DNA of 64,000 nucleotides from Mytilisepta virgata. Lineage: Eukaryota; Mollusca; Bivalvia; Mytilida; Mytilidae. Both the position numbers and the translations under genes were made by a program. Positions 25,151 through 36,984 of the stretch are shown in pieces. The notes beneath the pieces are model-generated. The model did not search any database. It had not been told where the DNA came from and saw only the letters and a program-made list of their open reading frames with translations. Each line of letters begins with the position of its first letter. Position 1 is the first letter of the stretch. The DNA is taken from positions 49,244,150 to 49,308,149 of the forward strand of contig CM051514.1 in assembly GCA_028015205.1 (NCBI GenBank), read 5' to 3'.

Positions 25151-28100
25151 TGTCGTATACAGATTTATTATTCTACTGCCTATTGCACACTGTACGCTGG
25201 ACAGAAACAGACAGATATGCAAGAACAATAAATGTTCTAGGTTTAGATATAACTGGATATTAAAACGTTACTCTGGTTTATTTAATACTAAACAAGAAAT
25301 CGACACAATGATGGAGAAACAAAACGATGGTCAACAAGGCGGCTGGAACTGGGATTGGGATTGGGATTGGAATTGGGATTCGGATTTGTTCAATAAAAAG
25401 ACGTATTCCTCGAGAGGAATGGCAGTCAAAAGAGAGAACGCCTTTAAAAACGATGGTTTGAAAACAAAGAGGGGTGGCGATAAGACAAACAATTTTGAAA
25501 GTGACGAAGAGATGGTGTCTATAGACGAGGCTTTACGACAGACGTCCTCTTCCTCTTCCGAATTCACAGACGTCGATGTTGTGGGAAACAGTGACCGTGA
25601 TCGATGTTGTTCAACGTACGTACATTATTTATCAATACAATGCAAAGTTCTAACCTTAGATGGTTTTGGCTTTACCCTTTTGGCCATTTTAGCAGTTTTG
25701 TATTTGCTCTTTAACAATTTGGATTACTGGTTTGGTTTTTAAAAGTTTAGGCCTTCTTAAGCAAAATAATAATCATCATATTTTCGCATATATGACATCG
25801 TGGTGCAGGTATATAAGGGACGAGATCAAAAGTTCAATGTAGGACAAAAAACTTAATTCACATAGTTTTTTCACTGCTCTCTCCAACCCCCCTCCCCCCC
25901 TTAACTTAATTTCGGAAAAATTGTTTGACCAATACGGGCATATGCTTTGAGAGTATACTTTTTGTATCATGGGTCTTTTTTTCCCTCAACAATGTATGTT
26001 TGTTCTGTATATTGACTTGGACATCACTTGAATCTGTATTTTTCAATCTGAAAATCGATGTCGGATAGCAAAACTTTCAGCGGTTTTTACCCCGCACCCT
26101 CAAACTATTTGAATTAAGTTTTTTATCCTACATTGAACTTTTGATCTCGTCCCTAATCCGAGAAATGTTTTTTATTGTAGAAAAGATGTGCATATTTCGT
26201 CGAATTACCACTCGTCAATTGCACACAAGGTCGAAAGTGTTAAAAACCGAAACAATAACCCGAGATGACAGACAAAAGGCCAAAACAATCCAAGATGACC
26301 TAAAATAAGGCCAAAACAATCCAAGATGACCGAAAATAAGGCAAAAACAATCCAAGGAAATAGCTTGAAGGCGATAATCCTTATTTCCCAGAAAATCTAA
26401 CAATTTTGTAACAGTCAATTTTAAAGTATCGATTTCACACTAGTATCGAATATATTAACCTTCGGGGATTTTGTATGGTACAATTATACATTATAGTATT
26501 GGTATACGTTATTGTTTAGGGGCCAGCTGAAGCCCGCCTGGGATTTTCTCGCTGCGTTGAAGACCATGAGCTGTTTTCTGCCCCTTGGTCAGGTTGTTGT
26601 CTCTTTGACACATTCCCATTTCCATTCTCTATTCTAGTATATGATATAATTCTTATTAGATGTCTGAAACTCAAGATATATCCTTTGAGAAGTAAAAAAA
26701 GTTGTATCTTATGGTTAAGTAACAACTGGATACTAATTCAAGACTTGATGTTTTTTTTTCCCGTATTTGGTATTATTCAATTTATTTCATTGGAATTTAT
26801 TTTCTTTACATGAAAATAAAAGTTTATGGGTTGAACGCGATTAATACACCCCTTTAGAAATGTACATTTGTACACGGTGATAGGTTGCCAATGTCTAAAG
26901 CTAACAGTGCCCCCAATAATGCCCATATGTCCAGACCACATATGTGCCACAGGACTGTATCCTTTTTGCGATTTTATCTATTATGGTTGAACTTTTGGCT
27001 TATTGTATAGGACGCAAAAGCTCTGAACAAGGTTGTCATTGTCAATTACACTCATAACGAAATCTTAGGAAAGCTATGAATACCACGAATGTATAAATAG
27101 ATAAATAAATTGCTTCATTTGACCTGGGAACAATCGGTTAAAATCCTCTGGATCTGAGACACTGAACATTTGCAGGGAACAGAACTGTCTGGAAATTCGT
27201 GCAATTCTTGACACCAACAATCAGGTAAGGGACCAACAATTTCGTTTTTATGGCGGAGGGGGCAATGAAATGACCTTAGATAATACTTTTTCAGTTGGAT
27301 CCACATTTATTCCCAAAATTGCGCCATTATCTAATTCCAATTTTATCAGTCAATCCTGCTTTTCGTTACTACATTTTTTAGCCTGTCCTTTCACCATATT
27401 TTTTACGTTTTTCACTGTGTTCCAACATTAAAATCATACTTGGTATTTCCCAAGGAAATTTGACGTCTTGATAAGTCAATGCCGGATACGTTATAAATAG
27501 AACAGTTACAGTTATGTACTGAGATTTCGCCTGTATCGTGCCCAAAATTTTAATAATGAATTATTACTTGTAGATTTAAAATACTGAATAAAATACAACT
27601 ATTCGTAATATATTTTTTATTTGTTTAATACAGTTGAATGTATTCCTGTGTTTTCCAGGTTCCGCTCTGCTCAATTTATTGATGTGTTGCGGAATGTTAA
27701 TGGAAAACTACGTTATGTTATTCACTTACGTGATAGAGACCCACCCTTATACCAGTTAATACCCACAGGAGAATGTGTGTAAGTACAAATCTATAAAAAA
27801 AATTATTTCATAACAATGATATAGCATAAATTATACTACATGTGTAGGTATCAAATATCAAATCATAAAATATTAAATGTGTTTTTAATATGAAATAAAT
27901 AATAATAATTTAATCATTAAAACTATTTATATTTTTACCTTGCTTGTAAATTACAAATAAAATGAAAAATATAAATCCTTCCACATTTAATGAATCGAAC
28001 GTACATTAATTTTAAATTGTTGCAAAAGCATTCATAGAATGCTTAGAAGTGTGTTTATTTATGGTATTTGGAAACGAATTAACCTTTATCATATTCCTTC

Positions 28101-28436
28101 TAAGCTTTTAAGCTGTTTTTTGTTTTGTTTTATAGAAAGAAAAGGAAATATATTTGATTTTGATAAATGAATTAAAAGCAATCCATAAAATACAAAACGA
28201 GGTCGAACTACATATCACACTGGACCCCTTTTGTAATTTTTAAGATTCGTCATAGTCAGTCCCCGTTCTACTTATATTTTTGTTTGTTTTGAAGGTTTGG
28301 ATTTGGAGTTTGTAATGATTGCAGACAGATGCAGAGAGTTCAACCATTACTGGTTATTAACATGGAGACTGTTCCTGCACAAATAATATTTGACTTCTTT
28401 TTCATTGACTCTTATTGTTCTTGCAATCAACTATAG
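25149..28436 (+). CDS. Cystine-knot cytokine precursor, neurotrophin/Spaetzle-like (three exons; 5' end uncertain)
   Basis: Exons: (25149 or internal ATG 25308)-25615, 27659-27778 and 28295-28436 ending TAG. Phases match (2,2) with donors GTACGT and GTAAGT. From ATG 25308 the product is 189 aa. Seven cysteines cluster in the last 90 residues (100, 101, 142, 149, 152, 184, 186), ending FFFIDSYCSCNQL. The layout C-x41-C-x6-C-x2-C-x31-C-x-C, with a terminal C-x-C preceded by an aromatic strand and IDS, resembles neurotrophins (ID-x-x-CVC) and Spaetzle. Before the knot are an acidic/Ser linker, a KTKR processing site (52-55) and a tryptophan-aspartate repeat from a GGGATT microsatellite. Upstream of ATG 25308 the frame stays open to 25149 and contains FIILLPIAHC, a possible signal core whose Met would lie in an unseen exon. 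IL-17-like is the main alternative; it lacks the usual R-x-P segment. Confidence 0.72.
25817..26153. mobile_element. Harbinger-type MITE, copy 3
   Basis: Complete: inverted ends GGGACGAGATCAAAAGTTCA and its inverse, flanked by direct TAA (25814-25816 and 26154-26156). Subterminal tracts CAACCCCCCTCCCCCCCTTAA and TACCCCGCACCC are C-rich on this strand, matching copy 1. It lies in the first visible intron of the cytokine-like gene, 200 bp after the donor. Confidence 0.9.
26170..26420. repeat. Dispersed repeat family C fragment
   Basis: AAAGATGTGCATATTTCGTCG and a series of CAAAACAATCCAAGATGACC repeats resemble the repeat at 55850-56290 and 57260-57500. Three GATGACC..AAAATAAGGCC units are in tandem. 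Intronic in the cytokine-like gene. Confidence 0.55.
26517..26645 (+). repeat. Dispersed mussel-type repeat
   Basis: GGGATTTTCTCGCTGCGTTG followed by TTGTTGTCTCTTTGACACAT and TCCCATTTCCATTCTC is a sequence I recall as a common bivalve repeat tail. Identification is from memory. Intronic in the cytokine-like gene. Confidence 0.45.
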
Positions 28437-28584
28437 TGTTACGATGGTAAAGATTGTTCACTTTAACTTAGAAATTATATATAATGTGAGATATCTTAGG
28501 TCAATTTCTTCTCTTTGTAGCGACGAACCAGCAATATAACGATGACTTTTATTTTCCCATTATCAACTTCCCATTTCTTTGTAG

Positions 28585-28960
28585 TAAAACTCCAGCTGCT
28601 CCAGCGTATGGAATATTTATCTCCTAACTCATACGTTTTGCTAAATGTTCCGGCCATTATGCCGATTTTCTGGATAGGGCTCAGCGGCTAACGCAAAAGC
28701 TACTATTAGAACAGGGTTATGTTGCCCATAGATTGAGGTCGTCGCTTCGAAAATTGAACGGTCGTCACCAGGATCTTATTTACCGCTATAGAGTGTCAGA
28801 TTCCAACATTACAAAAGACTTCCATCTGTCACAGATGTTTTTCCTCCTTCACCGGACATGACCTTCAACGAGCAGCACGGCGGGTGTCTTGCAAGATGCA
28901 GGAATTGCTCATCCTTCTTCCTCCTTCATCCTCATTGAGCATCTGAGTTCACCTCTGGTT
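28585..28960 (+). pseudogene. Reverse-transcriptase element C-terminal fragment (Penelope-like suspected)
   Basis: The frame from 28588 reads TPAAPAYGIFIS, one stop, then HYADFLDRAQRLTQKLL and LRSSLRKLNGRHQDLIYRYR. It is the same family as the fragment at 11955 (FYGRHHNLVDRYE). After it comes a diverged tail with AGCACGGCGGGTGTCTTGCA. It lies 150 bp downstream of the cytokine-like gene's stop. The in-frame stop and missing catalytic core make it dead. Confidence 0.65.
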
Positions 28961-29479
28961 TTTGGTTGAGTTCGTGCTACACGTTTCTGTGTGTACTTTT
29001 TGGGGTTTTTTTTTTGTGTTGTTTGTTACTTTGTCCTTTGTCGTCTTTTTTTGGTGTTCCGGGTTGTACACTTCGGTATTCATACCGTTTCCTCCGGTGT
29101 AAACAAAGAATGGAGAATGTTCAAGACAATGAACTATAACAAACAAATTAGCGGTTTCTCTACCCTGTACGCTATTCTTCCGCATATTAAAATAAAAAAT
29201 ATGTGGATGTGATCCGACGCTGATGTTGTAAACACACTGTATATGCTGTAATTTCTAGTCGATAATACAATTGTTGAGTCTTGATGTCAAGTTTTTCAAC
29301 AAACGGTAGAAATTACTACGGGCATTAATTGTTCGCTATTTTTGGTCGATCTGTTCTTAATTTCACACAAGGCTACATTTTTTAAAACATTTTACGGTTG
29401 TCATCACGTATTGATATCTGAGACTAAAAATCTTCAGTAAGATCTTATGTCCAACTTGAATCGACACTTCTTTGCTTAC

Positions 29480-29660
29480 AATATGACGGGTGCCTATAAC
29501 GAGGCAGGACATGCTTACCCTTCGGAATTACCTGATGTTTTTGGACTTCACATTGCTAGTGCTTTAGTTCGTGTGCTTTCTTAAGAATTCTTCTTCCAAT
29601 TCTATAGTTCTTTTTATTGTTTTTGTTGTAAATTTATGGTATTGTTTTCTATGTAGTCGC
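29480..29660 (+). repeat. Dispersed repeat family B, copy 2
   Basis: GGCAGGACATGCTTACCCTTC, then CACATTGCTAGTGCTTTAGT, shared with 24285-24480 and 46830-47060 (reverse) and with 54425-54530. Confidence 0.6.
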
Positions 29661-29943
29661 CTTGTTTTAGAATTTTGAACTTACAGTTTTTGTTTATATA
29701 TTTATTCTTACTCCTCAAGGGGCTATTGGATTTTTAATTTAATTTTATTAAGTTGCGACGTTTCTTAATATTTTTTTTTAAATATTATTTTTTTTTCCTT
29801 TCTACAGCTTCCTAGCCATGAACGTGTCCGAAGCGGATCTAAAAAAGCATTCAAGCGAACTTAATGAAATTTGGTACAAAAATAGGTGGCCATGCCTAGT
29901 TGTGCATAAAGGTTTCGGAATTTTCAAAATGGCCGCCATTTTC

Positions 29944-30365
29944 AATTATTGATTATATCGGGCGAAGCCCGACTAAGTGTAGAATATGGGTCTCAAATCC
30001 GGATATCAAGTAGACTGTAGTTTCAAACCGGAAGTAGCATTTGAAGTCTATCCCAGAAACCCTCAAAGATACAGCGCGACTTCCGGTTAAAATATTTTCG
30101 CACTTGCACAAACTTAAAAAGAAATTATGTTTTGGCGATAGCCAAAACATAATTTCTATACAATATAATTTTCCACCGACTTTTTTTCGAGTTTTTGTGC
30201 GCATTGGGAACTTTATTCGAAAATTTCTTCAATGACCTACAAATATGACACCATAACAACGGCTTCCAATATGCCCGTCTTTACATGACGACGGACTAAA
30301 AAATATTGCTACGTATGATATGGGCTTCGCCCGATTTTAGGCTAAAGCCTACTCCATATTATCAA
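29944..30365. mobile_element. Foldback element with GGGCGAAGCCC ends and internal hairpins
   Basis: The left end has ATCGGGCGAAGCCCGAC; the right end carries the inverse GGGCTTCGCCCGAT followed by TAGGCTAAAGCCTA. At 30121-30156 a perfect 16-bp stem (GAAATTATGTTTTGGC and its inverse) encloses a GATA loop. No coding content; a non-autonomous element is the best reading. Confidence 0.65.
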
Positions 30366-30369
30366 TAAT

Positions 30370-32030
30370 ATTATTATAATATTGCAAAGTGATTTCCATC
30401 ATCGAAAGTTTTCCATCGGCCGCCATTTTCAATATCGATTTTTCTAATTTACATCTCTAGCATGGACTTCATAAGATTGGATCGTTGTAGGACATAGAAC
30501 AAATGTGCAAATGCTCTTTAGTTTCAAGCTACTGATCATCTACACATTACTAACAAATTTACATATATAAAAAAGATTAACCTATTGACTTACACAAATA
30601 CTAACAAACAAAAAAGTAACTCATGATTTTTTTTTTTTTTAGAAAAGTGTTATATTTTGAGATAATGTATATTTTTTACTTGTATTAGGATCGAATGGAT
30701 TGTCATTGTGGCTATATTAATTGTTTTAAATCTAGCACACTGTACTCTTGTAGAGAAGACAGTTGCTATATACCATATAGCGTAAAACTATACGCGTTAA
30801 ATATTTAAACGATTTTCCCCACGGTTTTTTGTTAAGAACAATAGCAATGTTTTGGTTCATTGCAGCAAGCATTAAATGTGTTAAATTCGATAGTAACATT
30901 CGTCTGTTTTCGGATTAAGTCAATATAGATTTTAAGTACATAATTTAATCCTAGGTTTCATATTTAGTTTAATAATAAATGACGCCTATATTGAAAAGTG
31001 AGGAGATTTCATCGTTATATTTGTTTAGTGACAACAAAAATTGTACAAAATGTGATTTTTTGGACTTGCAAAAGACGTACTAAATAATAACCTCAAAATG
31101 TCAGCTGCAGATGTATCTAGGCAGGTAAGTACAGTTTGTTATTTGCATACTTTGAATACTGATAATTACGTTTAACCCGTCACGTTCTACATACACATGT
31201 CTTGTATCTTCAGTGGATCTCGTTTCACAACTTCTTTTTATTGAATATTTAGTGAATATAGGAATTTTGGTGTTACTGAGACAAGTTTTTTCGGAAACAT
31301 TTATTGTTTGCCTCTTTTTTGAAAACCACTGAATGTCTTTGTCCCCCATGGTTGGGTTAGAAACCCATGTTCATTAGTAATCGGATGATGTTTTTAGCAT
31401 AGAGCACTTTGTTCACGTGTTTTACACCTTTGTACAGAACTTGCACTATTTGACTTAAGTTTTAATGTTGTAAAACAAACTTGTACAGTGTAAAAGATGT
31501 AATGTGTCTGTTAATATGCATGTCGCTTAAAATGAAATGATATGTGTATATGCCAAGTATATATGCCTTTATTAGAGAAGATAAATGTTTTCATAATTTT
31601 TTACTTAGAGTTTAATATTTGATTACACAGAAAAAAAACATATCTATATTACATTGAGCCCAAAACTTCCCCGGCCGCCCCGCCCCCCCCCCTCCCCGAT
31701 CAAATACTGTTTCATTTCAAGATACTTGGTATCATAATTAAACGTTGTTTCCAAGATAGAGGTTGCATTATATTTAATCCTCCAAACTTTCCTTCAACTT
31801 TGAGATATTGGTTCATTTACTTGCTTTTCAACAATAAATTTCCAGTCAGTTTTGGCCTTTAATTTACAGGGAGCATTAAAATTTATTTTATATATATAAA
31901 CACAAGATATAATATACATTTTCTGATTTCGACAGCATTCTTTCTAGGGCCATATAGTCCTTGTTTTGTGGACTGTACTCCATGTTGAATTAAATTATTC
32001 TTGTGATCAATCATGTGGACTGTTTAGTGG
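30370..32030. other. Intergenic DNA, no supported gene
   Basis: A 27-bp potential first coding exon (ATG at 31098, MSAADVSRQ, then GTAAGT at 31125) is the only gene-like signal; it has no identified partner exon. A C-rich tract lies at 31680-31697. Confidence 0.4.
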
Positions 32031-32040
32031 TATTCTTACT

Positions 32041-32300
32041 TCAGTATATCTTACCCACATATATCTTACCCCTATATATCTTACCCAGATATATCTTACC
32101 CCTATATATCTTACCCTTATATATCTTATCCAGATATATCTTACCCCTATATATCTTACCCCTATCTATCTTACCCCTATATATCTTACCCAGATATATC
32201 TTACCCACATATATCTTACCCAGACATATCTTACCCCTATATATCTTACCAACATATATCTTACCCCTATATATATATCTTACCCACATATATCCTTACA
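32041..32300. repeat. 15-bp minisatellite (TATATCTTACCCCTA)n
   Basis: About 17 copies of a 15-bp unit, varying at CCTA/CAGA/CACA. As 15 is a multiple of three, all frames stay open on both strands; these frames are by-products, not genes. Confidence 0.93.
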
Positions 32301-32649
32301 TGTTCATGTATATACTCTTCTAATTATGATTACAATCTTAGTATTTTAGAATCGTATTGTATTAATACCCAAATCCTCTTATTAATTTGGATCTACAATA
32401 GATTTTTATAGAAGATTCTATACAAGTTATGTGTATAACTGTAAATACACGTTATTACAAACAATGAACTGTAAGTGAATTTAATAAGAAAACCCAAGCC
32501 AAAATATACTGTGTAAAGGGTTTTAACCTTTCAATCTACTTACAAAAGTCTCAAAATTTGTATCAATGCTCAGATATTAGTATTTCAATACTAGCATGAA
32601 ATTTATGCTTAAATATACCGTGTATGAAAAAATGTAACATTTTGCGAAA

Positions 32650-34015
32650 GCTGGGGAGCATCTCGCTCGTACACAGCTGGGTCCTTAGATAGTTAGGTTT
32701 TATCTCCCTCGTACACACCTGGGTGCTAAGATAGTTTGGTTTTATCTCGCTCGTACACAGCTGGGTCCTAAGATAGTTTGGTTTTATCTCGTTGGTACAC
32801 AGCTGGGTCCTAAGATAGTTCGGTTTTATCTCACTGGTACACAGCTTGGTCCTTAGATAGTTTGGTTGTATCTCGCTGGTACACAGCTGGGTCCTAAGAT
32901 AGTTTGGTTTTATCTCGCTCGTACACAGCTGGGTCCTAAGATAGTTTGGTTTTATCTCGCTCGTACACAGCTGGGTCATTAGATAGTTTGGTTTTATCTC
33001 GCTCGTACACAGCTTGGTCTTAAGATAGTTTGGTTTTATCTCACTTGTACACAGCTTGGCCCCAAGATAGTTTGGTTTTATCTCGCTCGTATACAGCTGG
33101 GTCCTAAGATAGTTTGGTTTTATCTCGCTCGTACACAGCTGGGTCCTTAGATAGTTAGGTTTTATCTCGCTCGTACACAGCTGGGTGCTAAGATAGTTTG
33201 GTTTTATCTCGCTCGTACACAGATGGGTCCTAAGATAGTTAGGTTTTATCTCGCTCGTATACAGCTGAGTCCTAAGATAGTTTGGTTTTATCTCGCTCGT
33301 ACACAGCTGAGTCCTAAGATAGTTTGGTTTTATCTCGCTAGTACACAGCTTCGTCCTAAGATATTTTGGTTTTATCTCGCTCGTACACAGCTGTGTCCTA
33401 AGATAGTTTGGTTTTATCTCGCTGGTACACAGCTTTGTCCTAAGATATTTTGGTTTTATCTCGCTCGTACACAGCTGTGTCCTAAGAAAGTTTGGTTTTC
33501 TCTCGCTCGTACACAGCTGGGTCCTAAGATAGTTTGGTTTTATCTCGCTGGTACACAGCTTGGTCCTAAGATATTTTGGTTTTATCTCGCTCGTACACAG
33601 CTGGGTCCTTAGATAGTTTGGTTTTATCTCGCTTGTACACAGCTGAGTTCTAAGATAGTTTGGTTTTATCTCGCTCGTACACAGCTTGGTCTTAAGATAG
33701 TTTGGTTTTATCTCACTTGTACACAGCTTGGCCCCACGATAGTTTGGTTTTATCTCGCTCGTATACAGCTGGGTCCTAAGATAGTTTGGTTTCATCTCGC
33801 TGGTACACAGCTGGGTCCTAAGATAGTTTGGTTTTATCTCCCTCGTACACAGCCAGGTCCTAAGATAGTTTGTATTTATCTCGCTCGTACACAGCTGAGT
33901 CATAAGATTGTTTGGTTTTATCTCGCTCGTACACAGCTGGGTCCTTAGATAGTCTGGTTTTATCCGGCTGGTACACAGCTGGGTCCTAAGATAGTTTGGT
34001 TTTACCTACTTTGGT
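32650..34015. repeat. 42-bp minisatellite, about 32 copies
   Basis: The unit includes CTCGCTCGTACACAGCTGGG and TCCTAAGATAGTTTGGTTTT. It is 42 bp, so the minus strand stays open for 446 codons, reading a 14-residue unit (LRTQLCTSEIKPNY). Variants such as GTATACAG, GCTTGGTCTTAAG and GGCCCCAAG recur in blocks, showing higher-order duplication. I do not call the long frame a gene: substitutions are scattered without clear bias and no non-repeat domain flanks it. It could still be a low-complexity protein exon. Confidence 0.9.
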
Positions 34016-34019
34016 CATT

Positions 34020-36050
34020 TTCGCATCTGAGTTCTTTTAAACATTATTTCAGTCGATTGTTTCAAGATTTTAGGGCTTTGGCGTTAATCGACGAAATGTG
34101 AAACTTGAGCATCAAAACTGGTATCAGTATATTTACAAAACTAATGGACTCTATGCGTAGCTTGAAAATATATATATATTATTCTAACATGACCTGCTTT
34201 AGAATATAAATAATTCACGGTGGCTTGAAAATATAATGATTTTATCACGGGAAAGCCCTTTATGCTGTCGCTCGTGGCAAACAATATAAAACAATATAAA
34301 TATGGTCAAATCATGATATTTTGAAGCGACAGTGAATTTTTTCTCAATTAGATGTGTTAAATATCAAATTGTGGATAAACACACATTTACATAAATTATG
34401 TAAATACTATCACACTTCAGAAACATCTCGTCACCGGAAACTGAGTTACTTTATATATATAACAATTTCAAGTGTTTCAATTAACTTTATAAATATTCTT
34501 AGGAACATCCTAGCGAAAAATCTTTTTTCTAAATGTCTAAATTTTTTGGAGGCAGTCCTACAGATGTCGCTACATACCAAATATTTTATAAATGCTTTTT
34601 GCCTATACTGAATATCTTGAACAATGATTCAAACGTGGGAAATAATACTCCTCGATATTATTTCCTGCGAAATTTTGATGTCACAAAATATAGTGACGCT
34701 ATTTTACCCGATTAACCTTAGGTCAAATTGGATAATTCATTCATAAATTGAAATAGGAAATTCGTCTATTAGGAACACAAGAAGACGCATCTTTGATTGA
34801 CATGGCTGAGTTAGATTTTGAAAAAGAAAATGATATGTCACCCTTACATTAATTGCGCTTGATGAACTCATCGAGTGCATGCGAATAACAGCTTACTTAT
34901 TTTTCCGAAATGTCTTGTTTAAAAACTATAACCATATATAACATGAAATATGTAATTACTTAATCCGGATATTAAAGTTTTAGGTACTTGTAATTTTATT
35001 CATTGTTAGATTTTATCTAATACTAATAGAATCTATATTCGGCTTTAAATGTACGTGGCAGTTTTTCCGTTTTCCATTATCTGTGTGTGTAGGAAGCCGG
35101 TATTTTTTTAATTTTGGCGTATAACACTTAAACAACAATATAAACCTAGCACTGAACGGGAAGCGCAAATACATATGCACCATTAAAAGGCATTCAACCA
35201 ATATTACCGTTTATTTGTTTTTTATTAACTAGGATTTGTGTGAACAAATTTCCCAACTGACTCATTCGAAAAAATATATTTAAAAAGTCGTTATACGATT
35301 CATTAATAATTGCAGGAAAGTCGTGGACGTTCGTTTTAAAAACCGAAACTATAAACATCTGGATACGAAACCCTCGATTTCCCGAGTAAAAACTAATTAA
35401 AGATAACGTGTTTGTTCCAGTTTATAAAGCTTTGATTAACGTACAAATGACGTAGTTGTAGTTTTACGAATATACTCCATTGAAGTACTTCAGATAGAAA
35501 TTATCAACTCAGTATTTTCAAAGCTAACTCAAATTGTTGACGAACGTTGTAAATCTCTACATCTGCATTAAATGCTACTCCTGACTATATGAAAGTAGCC
35601 ACTTTGTATTGTTTTCCTTTTTTTAATAAAACTCTTTTAACTTTCGTTTAATATCATAATTGATGAACTAATGCTGTCAATACCATAAAAGATAGGCCCC
35701 GAATTTCTGCAAAAAAATTTTTGGAAAATATTTTATATCAATTACCAAAAATTCGTTAGAAGTTTTGAACAAACGAAATTATGTTCATGTTCTATTCACC
35801 TCAGTGGATAGTTGCAAATTGTCAACTCTGTATATCACTGCCACATATAATTGTTAAACAGAAATTGAATTTTTTTTCTTTTCGAAAAAGCTATAGATGC
35901 TACTTCATTGCTGCCACAAATTTGAAGCCTTTTTCAGCGATGATAGGTATGACAGTTAAAATATCTGCCCATAATTTGATATGATAAATGCAGACAATAT
36001 TTTACTTGACAATATTTATGTTTGTTTAAGAAATATAGTCTGTTGTCAGG
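34020..36050. other. Intergenic DNA, nothing recognised beyond a family C fragment
   Basis: 34060-34125 (TTAATCGACGAAATGTG, GAGCATCAAAACTGGTAT) matches the end of repeat family C. The remainder is AT-rich with no supported exon. Confidence 0.4.
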
Positions 36051-36054
36051 TAAT

Positions 36055-36540
36055 ATGTATTGGTACGGCTACCAAGTGCGCCGTGCTCTTAGTGGACTTA
36101 TTTCGCTACTGTTATGAGACTCAGTTCAGAGCAAACATTTACAAATTCCCCTTTAAACATGACTTATTGTTCGGTTTCTAATTGGTTAGCTATGAGTGTT
36201 TTACTCCTACGATTGTGTGATGGCTATGTTAGTGCTCCCATGAATTCGCGGCCTTGTCTTAAGGAATTTGCCAATTATTTAATTGCTCCGATATTCCTTT
36301 TCCGACATATAACTACCCCTTTAGATATTTGGATGATACACCGTCCTCAAGTATTCCAGGGTTGTCTAAATTTACAGACAACATTTACCTAAAGAACTCA
36401 CGCTTGCAAAATTTATCTACAAAAGTAGTGTTCATACTACTTAATTTTGATCTAGACACAACAACTGAACGATATACCCTTATGCCTTCCTACGGTTCGA
36501 CATTTCGCAAATATTCCGATTCGCGCTGACCTCAATGAAT
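36055..36540 (+). pseudogene. Degenerate reverse-transcriptase fragment
   Basis: One frame reads IGTATKCAVLLVDLFRYCYE, resembling the M-G-T-N-C-A-P-L-L-x-D-L-F block of an invertebrate RT family. After frame changes and stops, PFRYLDDTPSS follows in place of the catalytic RYIDDV. Likely the core of the same element family whose C-terminus is at 11955 and 28585. Several frameshifts make it dead. Confidence 0.55.
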
Positions 36541-36984
36541 GCAGCCTTTATCTGAAAGAGAGAAAAAAAAACACATAAAAGATACATGTACCATAATCAT
36601 AAAATTTTGTAAAAGGTCTCTTAATTCTATTATCGTTTCATAGATTTATTGCGGAAATTCCAATGGCTCCACTATTGCAAATTTCCCATTCAGACTCAAA
36701 CAGCGGTATTACAATATATCGTTTATAAACAATGGTATTGATGGTTGAAAAGGAAATTTACATTAATAATGAAAAAATAAAAATTCTGTGGATCTATTTA
36801 TTTTTGTGTGTATAAATTGGCATGGTTTTGTCTAATTAATATTTACTAATTATAAAATGAAATTAGTTTGTATATATAGTTAGATTTCACTTCAAACATG
36901 AATTTAATGAATCCACAGTAACATAAATGTTCATCAATGAACAGCATCAAACCCTTGGTACAGTTGAGATCAGTTCTAACCTCT

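Noticed and set aside
24721..25263. Open frames within the minisatellite on both strands
   Set aside because: They only read the repeat units (for example YLYTTNCREI) and change with unit type.
25616..25742. Read-through of the cytokine exon to the TAA at 25740 with a hydrophobic C-terminus
   Set aside because: It would discard the conserved cysteine exons. The donor GTACGT at 25616 with phase-matched downstream exons is better supported, although a membrane-tailed alternative form cannot be excluded.
31098..31130. Nine-codon start exon (MSAADVSRQ then GTAAGT)
   Set aside because: The ATG context and donor are good, but the segment is 27 bp long and no phase-0 partner exon was found downstream.
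32563..33903. 446-aa open frame as a protein-coding gene
   Set aside because: It coincides exactly with a 42-bp minisatellite; the open state follows from unit length, and no flanking non-repeat domain or splice structure supports a gene. Kept as a repeat and a low-level finding.
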